From NCBI GenBank assembly GCA_035695825.1, contig DASRRH010000026.1, forward strand, positions 524,705 to 588,704: a stretch of DNA of 64,000 nt, written 5' to 3'. Below, piece after piece: positions 43,000 to 50,388 of the stretch. The position numbers and the translations under genes were made by a program. Position 1 is the first letter of the stretch. Each line of letters opens with the position of its first letter. The stretch comes from JAKEFM01 sp035695825 (lineage in GTDB: Bacteria > Planctomycetota > UBA1135 > JAKEFM01). The notes under the pieces are model-generated. The model did no database searches and was not told the DNA's origin. It saw nothing but the letters and a program-made list of their open reading frames with translations.

Positions 43000-43991
43000 G
43001 GAAGCGGGGGAGCGGCGGGACGACGGCGCGGCGGGGGTTCACGCTCCCGGAGCTCCTCGTCTCGATCACGATCACGGCCATGGTGATGGTCTCGGTCTTC
43101 GGGACCCTCTACTACACGGTCGCGGCGCGCGACACGGTCCACAACCTGACGGAGGCCTACAACGCGGGCCCGGCGATCCTCGACCGGATCGCGCACGACC
43201 TGCGCCAGATCTGGGTGTACGACCTCGCCGGGAGCCGGAACTTCCTCGGGCGGGACCTCACGGTGGCCGGCGCGCAGGCCGACGCCCTCGACTTCGTCGC
43301 GAGCGTCCCCTCCTCCGAGCTCGTCCTCGGCGAGCGCCGGATCCGGAGCCGGCTCTGCGAGATCGGCTACCACCTGCGCGCGAACCCGAAGAATCCCGAT
43401 TTCCTGGAACTTTGGCGGCGCGAGGACTTCTTCGTGGACGAGGAGCCCTTCGAGGGAGGCGCCTACGAGCTCGTCTACGACCGGGTGAAGTACTTCAACG
43501 TCACTTACTTCGACCGGCTCGGGACCGACGCGGAGCCGATCGAGGAGTGGGCGACCGAGGCGGCGGGGACGTTCCCGCGGCGCATCCAGATCGACCTCGC
43601 CGTCGAGACCCAGCCGCGGGTCGACCGGGGCGAGTTCACCGGGACGGGCTTCGACGCCCCCCGCGTCATGGAGTTCACCCGGACCCTCCTCCCGCCGGTC
43701 GACTGGAACCGGATGCTCGCCGCCCGGCTCCGTCCGAAGATCCCCGTCCCGTCGAATCCCGCCGGCCAGTCCCTCACGACGGCCGCGGGCTCGCCGGGCG
43801 CCCCGGGGATGGGAGGGCGCGGGGGGGGGAACCGCGGCGGGTTCACCGCGGGGGGCCGCTTCCCCGGGCCCACCCCGGCGGCCGGCTCCCCGGGCGGCTC
43901 CCACGGCGGGACGACCGGCGGGACGATCCCGTTCCCTCCCCTGGGTGGAGGAGCGCCTCCTCCGGGAGGCGGCTTCCCGATCCCCCACTAG
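42996..43991 (+). CDS. gspJ: Minor pseudopilin GspJ-like with Gly/Pro-rich tail
   Basis: The 331-residue protein has the prepilin motif RRG/FTLPELLVSITITAMVMVS, then RDTVHNLTEAYNAGPAILDRIAHDLRQIW, a GspJ-like helix, and a beta-rich domain. The last ~85 residues are a low-complexity Gly/Pro/Thr tail that GspJ proteins normally lack. The ATG overlaps the gspI stop. It ends the secretion cluster: gspC, K, L, M and N are absent, and the convergent serS begins 7 nt later. Confidence 0.78.
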   Translation: MRKRGSGGTTARRGFTLPELLVSITITAMVMVSVFGTLYYTVAARDTVHNLTEAYNAGPAILDRIAHDLRQIWVYDLAGSRNFLGRDLTVAGAQADALDFVASVPSSELVLGERRIRSRLCEIGYHLRANPKNPDFLELWRREDFFVDEEPFEGGAYELVYDRVKYFNVTYFDRLGTDAEPIEEWATEAAGTFPRRIQIDLAVETQPRVDRGEFTGTGFDAPRVMEFTRTLLPPVDWNRMLAARLRPKIPVPSNPAGQSLTTAAGSPGAPGMGGRGGGNRGGFTAGGRFPGPTPAAGSPGGSHGGTTGGTIPFPPLGGGAPPPGGGFPIPH

Positions 43992-43998
43992 CCCCGCG

Positions 43999-45318
43999 CT
44001 AGGTCGCCGGGGCGGCGGCTCCTCCCCTCGCGGGCGCGCGGAGGGGCTCGAGGAGCTCGAGGCCCCCCATCGCGGCGCGGAGGGGCGCAGGGACATGGAT
44101 CGACCCGTCCGCGCGCTGGTGATTCTCGAGGAGCGCGATCAGGATCCTCGGGGAGGCGACGACGGTGTTGTTCAGCGTGTGGACGAAGCGCACCTTGCCG
44201 TCGCCTCCGCGGTACCGGAGGTTCAGGCGCCTCGCCTGGAAGTCGTGGAACCGGGAGGCGGAGTGGGTCTCCCCGTATCCCCCGCGCGAGGGCATCCAGG
44301 TCTCGACGTCGAACTTCGAGACCTGGCCCGCTCCGAGGTCGCCCGCGCAGACGGCGACGACGCGGTAGGGGAGCTCGAGCGCGCGAAGGATCTCCTCGGC
44401 GTTCTCGAGGATCGCGCGGTGCCAGCGCTCCGATTCCGCCGGGTCCGCGGCGCAGACGACGACCTGCTCGATCTTGCGGAACTGGTGGACGCGGTAGAGG
44501 CCGCGCGTCTCGCGGCCGGCCGCGCCCGCCTCCCGGCGGAAGCAGGGAGACTGCGCGATCCAGCGCTTCGGCAGCTCTTCCTCCTCGAGGATCTCTCCCG
44601 CGTGGATCGCGGTCAGGGGGACCTCGGCCGTGCCGACGAGGGAGAGGGAATCGGAAGCGACGCGGTAGGCCTGCGCCTCCCCTCCCGGGTAGTAGCCCGT
44701 CCCCACCATCGCGGCGTCGTTGACGAGGACGGGGACCGCCACCGGGACGAACCCCTTCGCGAGCATCCGGTCGTAGGCGAACCGGAAGACCGCCTCCTCG
44801 AGCCGGGCGACGGGGCCGAGGAGGAGGTAGTTGCGGGAGCCCGCGAGGCGCGCGCCCCGCTCGAGGTCGACGCCGCCGAGCGCCTCCCCGAGGGCCACGT
44901 GATCGCGCGCCGGGAAGTCGAACCGCGGGGGCTCCCCGACGCGCCGGACCTCGACGTTCTCGGCCTCGCCCCCGCCGTCGGGGACCTCGGGGGCGGGGGG
45001 CTGGGGGATCCGGAGGAGCGCCTCGCGGATCTCCTCCTCGAGGACGCCGAGGCGCGCCTCGAGCTCCTTCCCCTCCTGCTTCGCCCTCGCTTGCTCGGCG
45101 AGGAGCCGCCCGCGCAGCCCCTCGTCCTTCGCGGAGGCGATCTCTCGCCCGGCCCGCTTCTGCCCCGCGCGAATCCCCTCCGAGCGCTGGAGGAGGGAGC
45201 GGTGCTCGGCGTCGAGGGCGAGGAGGCGATCGACGAGCGCGGCGGCGTCGATCCGCTTGCGGGCCGCGCCCTCCTTCACCCGCTCCGGGTTCTCCCGGAC
45301 GAAGCGCAGGTCGAGCAC
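43999..45318 (-). CDS. serS: Seryl-tRNA synthetase
   Basis: The 439-residue class II synthetase charges tRNA-Ser in the cytoplasm. It has the N-terminal coiled-coil arm (about 1-105: MLDLRFVRENPERVKEG onward, rich in Glu/Arg). The catalytic core contains GTAEVPLTAIHAGEIL, motif 2 CFRREAGAAGRETRGLYRVHQF and the class II motif 3 segment ILIALLENHQ, preceded by TLNNTVVASPR. The C-terminal extension is short and Ala/Pro-rich. It starts at a GTG nine bases after the stop of an exported-protein gene on the same strand, so they may share a transcript. Length and motif order are normal. Confidence 0.95.
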   Translation of the reverse strand: MLDLRFVRENPERVKEGAARKRIDAAALVDRLLALDAEHRSLLQRSEGIRAGQKRAGREIASAKDEGLRGRLLAEQARAKQEGKELEARLGVLEEEIREALLRIPQPPAPEVPDGGGEAENVEVRRVGEPPRFDFPARDHVALGEALGGVDLERGARLAGSRNYLLLGPVARLEEAVFRFAYDRMLAKGFVPVAVPVLVNDAAMVGTGYYPGGEAQAYRVASDSLSLVGTAEVPLTAIHAGEILEEEELPKRWIAQSPCFRREAGAAGRETRGLYRVHQFRKIEQVVVCAADPAESERWHRAILENAEEILRALELPYRVVAVCAGDLGAGQVSKFDVETWMPSRGGYGETHSASRFHDFQARRLNLRYRGGDGKVRFVHTLNNTVVASPRILIALLENHQRADGSIHVPAPLRAAMGGLELLEPLRAPARGGAAAPAT

Positions 45319-45327
45319 GGCCCGCGC

Positions 45328-47373
45328 CTACTTCCACTCGGAGGCGACGTCCCCGAAGAGCTTGTGGCGCTCCGCGAGCCGGAACTGCCAGTCCCCGGGA
45401 CCGGGCGCGGGGATCTCGAGGTCGAGGGGGTGCCAGAGGACGGCGAAGCCCTCCGTCCGCTTGACGTCGTCGTCCGTCGCGCGCTTCATCTCCGTCCCCT
45501 TCCCGGCCGGCCCCTTCGCCCCGGCCTTCCTCCAGGTAACCTCGGGGACGGGGACCTCGTCCCAGATCCGCTCGTAGCGCTCCCCCCCCGCGCCGTAGAC
45601 CGCGACGAACTTCCCCTGGATCGTGTAGCGCGTCTCCCCCGCGATGGTCGACTTCGCGACCTGGAAGTCGAACTGGTAGGGCCGGCCAATCGTGACCCCC
45701 TTCGTCTCCCCCGCCGCGACCTTGAAGGGGGTCGCCTTCCCCTTCAGCACGGAGGCCTTCTGCGTCGCGGGCCCGCGGCCGGTGCGGAGGAGCCCCCCCG
45801 CGATCTCGTAGGTGCCCGCGGGGACGGTCACCCCCTTCGGCGATGCGGCGAGGTCGAAGAAGGAGCCCGAGAACTCCCCCGTCTCGCGCACGATCAGGTG
45901 GTTCGGCCTCGCCGCCGGGAGGCCGCGGAATTCGAGCTTGAGGGTCGCCGTCGGGACGGCGATCTCCCGCGCCCGCGCGACGGGCTTTCCCCCCGCCCCC
46001 TCGAGGCGGAGGCGGTAGAGCTTCCCCCCTACCTCGACGATCGAGGAGGCGGGCCCCACCTTCCCTCTCCCGACCTGCACGCCGTCGAAGCTCGGGTCCG
46101 TCTCCCCGTCGATCGCGTCCGTCGAGATCGCGAGGGGATCGCCGCCGTACTTCCCGTCGCAGTTCAGGTCGAAGATCCGGATCGGCTGGCCGAGGAGCTC
46201 CCCTCCGAGGAAGCCGACGCTGCGGTACTTGACCCGCGCGCTGTCCTGCGCCGGGGCGAGGTTCATCAGGGTCCGGAGGTAGGTCACCTGCTCGCCGAGC
46301 GTCGCGAGCCGCAGGGCGACGCGGGTCTCCCCCGCCGCCCCCTTGCGCGTGAACTCGACGGCGTCCTTCCCGAACTTGACGGGCACGTCCCCCGTCCCGT
46401 TCCCGTCGACGTCGAGGGTGTACTTCGCCGCCTTCTCGCGGACGAGGAAGACGGGGGGATCGAAGAAGTTCATCTTCTCCCGCGCCGGCTCCTTGTTCGG
46501 GTTCCCCCGGACGAGCACCTCCATCCAGGACGGGGTCACGTCGTCGGCCTCGTAGCTCGGAAGCTCCGCGGACTCCCCCTCCCCGAGGACGCCGAAGGCG
46601 AGGGGACAAGAGACCCACTCGCTCCCGGGCGCCCACCGGGTCGTTCCGGTCTCGTCGGGCGGCTTCCCGCCCGGCGCCCCCCCCGGCCCGGCGGGAGCCG
46701 ACGCCGGGGAGGAGGCGGCCTTCTCCGCGTCGCGCGCGGCCGCGGCGAGCCCGTCCGCGAGGGCCTTCAGGGCCTTGAAGCGCGGGCCGCGGTAGTCGAC
46801 CGCCTCGTAGCGCTCGAGTGCCTTGCGGTAGAGGTCGACGGCCTTTCGGGCCTCCCCCGTTTTCGGGCGCATCGTCGGGTCGAAGAGTCCGCCGAGGGTG
46901 TGGTACGCGAGGGCGGCGTGATAAAGGTCCTTCAGCTCGTCCAGGCCCCGCGCCGCCCGCACGAGCTTCTCCTGGGCCTCCTCGGTCGCCCCCTCTTCCT
47001 TCCGCGCCTGCTCCGCGGAGGCCCGCCCCTCGTTCATCAGGTCGATCAGCTGGCCGCGCTTCATCCTCGCGTCCGAGTCGAGGAGCCCGACGAACTTGTA
47101 CTCGTTCTCGAGGAACGTCTCCCCCATCGCCTCGCGCCAGGCCTTGGCGATCGCCTTCATCTGCTCGTCGAACGGCGCCTCCTCCGTCTCGGCGAAGGCT
47201 CTCGCCTTCTCGAAGAACACGAGGACCGCGGCGTCGGGGTACGCGGCGACGGCCTTCCGCATCTCGGCGGCGTCGGCGACCGCGAAGGCATCGGAGAACC
47301 GCTTCGAGAACTCGCCCGTGTCCTGGGCGGCGAACAGGAGGAGCGCGGCGGCGGTCGCGGGGAGAGGACGCAA
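45328..47373 (-). CDS. Exported protein of unknown function with EF-hand-like Asp loops
   Basis: The 681-residue protein starts at a TTG with a signal-peptide-like N-terminus (ATAAALLLFAAQD). Residues about 20-205 are mostly helical and resemble a TPR-like scaffold (DLYRKALERYEAVDYRGPRFKALKALADGL). After an Ala/Pro/Gly linker comes a beta-rich region with two calcium-loop-like segments, LDVDGNGTGDVPV and IFDLNCDGKYGGDPL. I do not recognise the family. The loops suggest calcium binding outside the cytoplasm. A good promoter (47401-47428) lies upstream, with a palindrome inside its spacer. serS follows by 9 nt, an unusual partner for an exported protein. There is no ribosome site at the TTG. 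Confidence 0.7.
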   Translation of the reverse strand: MRPLPATAAALLLFAAQDTGEFSKRFSDAFAVADAAEMRKAVAAYPDAAVLVFFEKARAFAETEEAPFDEQMKAIAKAWREAMGETFLENEYKFVGLLDSDARMKRGQLIDLMNEGRASAEQARKEEGATEEAQEKLVRAARGLDELKDLYHAALAYHTLGGLFDPTMRPKTGEARKAVDLYRKALERYEAVDYRGPRFKALKALADGLAAAARDAEKAASSPASAPAGPGGAPGGKPPDETGTTRWAPGSEWVSCPLAFGVLGEGESAELPSYEADDVTPSWMEVLVRGNPNKEPAREKMNFFDPPVFLVREKAAKYTLDVDGNGTGDVPVKFGKDAVEFTRKGAAGETRVALRLATLGEQVTYLRTLMNLAPAQDSARVKYRSVGFLGGELLGQPIRIFDLNCDGKYGGDPLAISTDAIDGETDPSFDGVQVGRGKVGPASSIVEVGGKLYRLRLEGAGGKPVARAREIAVPTATLKLEFRGLPAARPNHLIVRETGEFSGSFFDLAASPKGVTVPAGTYEIAGGLLRTGRGPATQKASVLKGKATPFKVAAGETKGVTIGRPYQFDFQVAKSTIAGETRYTIQGKFVAVYGAGGERYERIWDEVPVPEVTWRKAGAKGPAGKGTEMKRATDDDVKRTEGFAVLWHPLDLEIPAPGPGDWQFRLAERHKLFGDVASEWK

Positions 47374-47400
47374 GGCGGGAGTCGGGCGGGCCCGAGCGAG

Positions 47401-47428
47401 AGTCTAGTCGAGGGGTCCCCTCGGTCAA
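47401..47428 (-). promoter_or_regulatory. Promoter (TTGACC-16-TAGACT) with internal palindrome CGAGGGG-T-CCCCTCG
   Basis: On the minus strand TTGACC (47428-47423) and TAGACT (47406-47401) are separated by 16 nt. A perfect 7-1-7 palindrome occupies 47409-47423, filling the spacer and touching the -35 box. This is where a repressor would block polymerase. It lies between the divergent exported-protein gene and the CHAT-protein gene and could control both. Confidence 0.5.
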
Positions 47429-47435
47429 CCCGAGC

Positions 47436-50378
47436 ATGAGTATCCTTCTCCGGCGCGCCCGGGGCCTCTCCGCGCGGATCCGCCCCATGCCGACCGTTCT
47501 CCTCCCTCTCCTCGCCTTCCTCCCGGCCTTCGCCCCCCCCCTCCGCCTCCAGGAGCCCGCGGACCGGGCGCCCGGGGCCGAAGACGCTTCCTCGGAGGAG
47601 CGAGCCCTCTTCGACCGGTTCGACGTCCTCTCCCGCGGAGGCAGGACCGAGGAGGCGAAGGCCCTCTTGCGCGGGCTCCTCGATCGTCGGGCCCGGGACC
47701 CCGCGGAGACCCACGTCGCGCTCCTCGAGCGCGCGGCGGAGGCCTTCCAGGGAGCGGGCGCGGCGGGCGAGGCCGCCGACCTCCTCTCGGAGGCGCTCCA
47801 GGCCTGCCGCGAAGGGGCCCTCGAGGAGCCCTACCGCCGCCTCCAGCCCCGCTTCGTCGAGCGCGCCCACCGGCTCGGGTGGGACTACAAGGTGATCGAG
47901 GCGATGCAGGAGCCCCCCGGCGAGGGGAGCGGAGATCGAAGGGCGGGGCTCGACTTGACCCTCCCGCGGCTCCTCGCCGCGAGCTACCTCGCCTGCGACA
48001 TGAACGACGAGGCGCTCGCCGCCTTCGAGGGGCTCCTGGCGGTGGTCTCCTCCGGGAACGACCCCGCCGCGGAGGCCTCCGCGGCGAGCGGGCTCGCGGC
48101 GGCCCTCCTCTCCGTCGGCCGCTATGGCGAAGCCTGGCTCCGTCTGGACGAGGCGTCGCGGCGGGCCGAGGGAGTCCCCGCCGCAAGGGGGGATGCCTCC
48201 CGCGCGCGCGGACGGATCCTCCTCCTCGCGGGGATGCCGGAGAGGGCGCGCGATGCCCTCCTCGCGGCCGAGACTTCCCACCTGGAAGCCGGGGATCGGG
48301 AGGGCGCGGCGCTCGACTGCGTCCTCGCGGCGGAGGCCTCGCGCCGGTCCTCCCGCGCCGGAGACGCAGAGGAGGCCGCGCGGAGGGCCCTCGAGCTCTC
48401 CTCGAGCGCCGCGGACCCCCGCATCCGGGACGCAGGCTCCCTCGCCTACGCGCGGAGCCTCCTCCTCTCGGGCGCGACCTCCGAAGCCGCCGCCGTGCTC
48501 GACTCGGTCGAGAAGGAGGCCCGGGCGGGTCGCAGGACGGCGGCGATCGGGGCGGCGCTTCTCCTTCGCTCGGACCTCGAGTTCTCGCGGGGGAGGATCG
48601 GGGAGGCCGATCGGCACGCGGCGGCCGCGCAGGGGGTGTTCCGGGATGGCGGGCTCTCGTTCCGGTCGATCTTCGCCCTCTCCGCCGCCCTTCCCCTCCG
48701 GGCACGGGCCGGTCAGCGCGGACCGGCGCTCGAGTCCTTCTCGGCCCTCGTCGCGAGCCTCCTCCGGATGCGCCTCCCGCTCTGTCCGGAGGACTTCCGG
48801 ATCGAGATCGGGGACCGGATTCGGGAGGCTCTCCCCCTCGTTCCAGGGATCTTCGCTCCGCCAGCCCCGACCGGGAGCGCGGCGAGGGACTTCTACGAGC
48901 CCCTCCTCGCCTCCGACCATCTGCGCTCGTTCCGGGATGCGCTCGACCTCCGGCGCTGGCAGAGACCCCCCGCAGACCGGCCCGGCCTCCCCGCTTCGAC
49001 GTTGAAGTCCGCGGAGGAGGGAGCCGAGCGCCTCCGGAGGGAGCTATCGAGCGCCCTCGCGGCCGGCCCGGCCGGGGAGGCAGGCGTGGCCGAGCTTCGC
49101 CACCGGGTCGCGCTCGCCGAGGAGGAGGTGCGACAGATCCTCGGGCGCGACCGCAGCCTCGCGCGGTTCCTCGGCCAGTTTCGGCGCGTGAGCGCCGCGG
49201 AAGGGGATCGGGCCCGAGAGCAAACGCTCGGGGAGCGCGGGGCCTACCTCGGCTACTTTCTCGGGGAGGCCGGCTCGTTCCTGGCCGTCGCGACGCGCGA
49301 GAAGCAGCAGATCCTCCCCCTCCCTCCCCGGAAGGAGGTCGCGGCCGTCGCCCGCGCTCTCCTCGGACGCCTGAGCGGCCGGGAGGCATGGGACGAGGGG
49401 GCGGCCGCGGCCGCCCGCGCCCTCTCCACCCTCCTTCTCGCTCCCGCGCGCGGCTGGATCGCCGGGAAGCGCGAGCTCTGGATCTCCCCGGACGGGATCC
49501 TCCACGCCGTCCCGTTCGACGCCCTCCCGGTTCCCGGGGACGAGGGGCCGGCGGACGGGCCCGAGGAGCCGTTCGGCGCCCGGCATTCGGTCGCCTACGT
49601 CCCCTCCTTCCACTTCCTCCTTCCGGACCTGGGCGAGCCGCCCGAAGGCCCGAGGGAGACGACCGACCTCTTCGTCGTCGCCGGGCCCGGCTTCGGCGCC
49701 TCCGCCGGAAAGGTCGCGGGGATCGAGCACGCCCTCGGGGCGGGCCTCGTGCCCGGCGAGGCGATCCCGGAGGGCGCCGCCGAATGCCGGGAGTTTGCCG
49801 TGAGAGGGGCGCGCGCGTTCTGCCCCCCCGCCGACGCCGCCCGCCTCGAGGGGTGCCTCCGGGGCGACGGCGCGCTCGATCTCTCGCGCGTCCACGCGCG
49901 CGGCGGGAGCCGGGCGACCGAAGACGCCCTCTGGGGAGACCGCACGCGCTACCGGGCGGTCCTCTACTCCCTCCCCTTCGCGCCCGGAACGCACGCGAGG
50001 TGGCTCGCAGGGTTCTCCTGCGCGCCCGACCCTGCGTTCGGGAGGTCCGCCGAGGGCTTTCTCACCTCCTTCGAGGTGCGAAACGCCCTCTACCGGGCGG
50101 AGCTCGTCGTCCTGCCGACGACCCGCGTCTCGGCGGATGGCGAGAGCTCCCTGCCGCTCTTCGCCCGCTCCTTCCTCGCGGCGGGGGCGAGGCGGCTCCT
50201 CGTGCGCCTCTTCCCCGGGACGGACGACGCGGCATTCCTCGAGAACCTCTTCGCAGCACTCGCCGGCTCCCCCGACCGCCCCCTCGCGGCCCTCGCCGCC
50301 GCGCGGCAGGCCGCCCGCGCCCGCTCCGCGGACCCTCGGGCCTGGGCGGGGTTTGCTCTCTACGGCGATCCCCGGTGA
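47436..50378 (+). CDS. Secreted TPR-CHAT domain protein with degenerate caspase-like active site
   Basis: About 980 residues from ATG 47436; an ATG at 47487 would give a tighter signal peptide (MPTVLLPLLAFLPAFAPP). The N-terminal ~600 residues are helical repeats of TPR type (AAEAFQGAGAAGEAADLLSEA, AASGLAAALLSVGRYGEAW). The C-terminal ~300 residues are a CHAT domain: YLGYFLGEAGSFLAVATREK, LWISPDGILHAVPFDALP, SFLAAGARRLLVRLFPGTDD and final WAGFALYGDP. In active CHAT proteases a His precedes a Gly (HG) and a Cys sits in the SAC segment. Here these regions read AVLYSLPFAPGTHA and VVLPTTRVSADG, so the dyad appears lost. Likely a non-catalytic scaffold outside the cytoplasm. Confidence 0.82.
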   Translation: MSILLRRARGLSARIRPMPTVLLPLLAFLPAFAPPLRLQEPADRAPGAEDASSEERALFDRFDVLSRGGRTEEAKALLRGLLDRRARDPAETHVALLERAAEAFQGAGAAGEAADLLSEALQACREGALEEPYRRLQPRFVERAHRLGWDYKVIEAMQEPPGEGSGDRRAGLDLTLPRLLAASYLACDMNDEALAAFEGLLAVVSSGNDPAAEASAASGLAAALLSVGRYGEAWLRLDEASRRAEGVPAARGDASRARGRILLLAGMPERARDALLAAETSHLEAGDREGAALDCVLAAEASRRSSRAGDAEEAARRALELSSSAADPRIRDAGSLAYARSLLLSGATSEAAAVLDSVEKEARAGRRTAAIGAALLLRSDLEFSRGRIGEADRHAAAAQGVFRDGGLSFRSIFALSAALPLRARAGQRGPALESFSALVASLLRMRLPLCPEDFRIEIGDRIREALPLVPGIFAPPAPTGSAARDFYEPLLASDHLRSFRDALDLRRWQRPPADRPGLPASTLKSAEEGAERLRRELSSALAAGPAGEAGVAELRHRVALAEEEVRQILGRDRSLARFLGQFRRVSAAEGDRAREQTLGERGAYLGYFLGEAGSFLAVATREKQQILPLPPRKEVAAVARALLGRLSGREAWDEGAAAAARALSTLLLAPARGWIAGKRELWISPDGILHAVPFDALPVPGDEGPADGPEEPFGARHSVAYVPSFHFLLPDLGEPPEGPRETTDLFVVAGPGFGASAGKVAGIEHALGAGLVPGEAIPEGAAECREFAVRGARAFCPPADAARLEGCLRGDGALDLSRVHARGGSRATEDALWGDRTRYRAVLYSLPFAPGTHARWLAGFSCAPDPAFGRSAEGFLTSFEVRNALYRAELVVLPTTRVSADGESSLPLFARSFLAAGARRLLVRLFPGTDDAAFLENLFAALAGSPDRPLAALAAARQAARARSADPRAWAGFALYGDPR

Positions 50379-50388
50379 GGGCCTCTTC

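Noticed and set aside
47436..50378. CHAT protease of a defence system (TPR-CHAT/Craspase-like)
   Set aside because: The protein has a signal peptide, lacks the His/Cys dyad, and has no CRISPR, gasdermin or other defence gene nearby.
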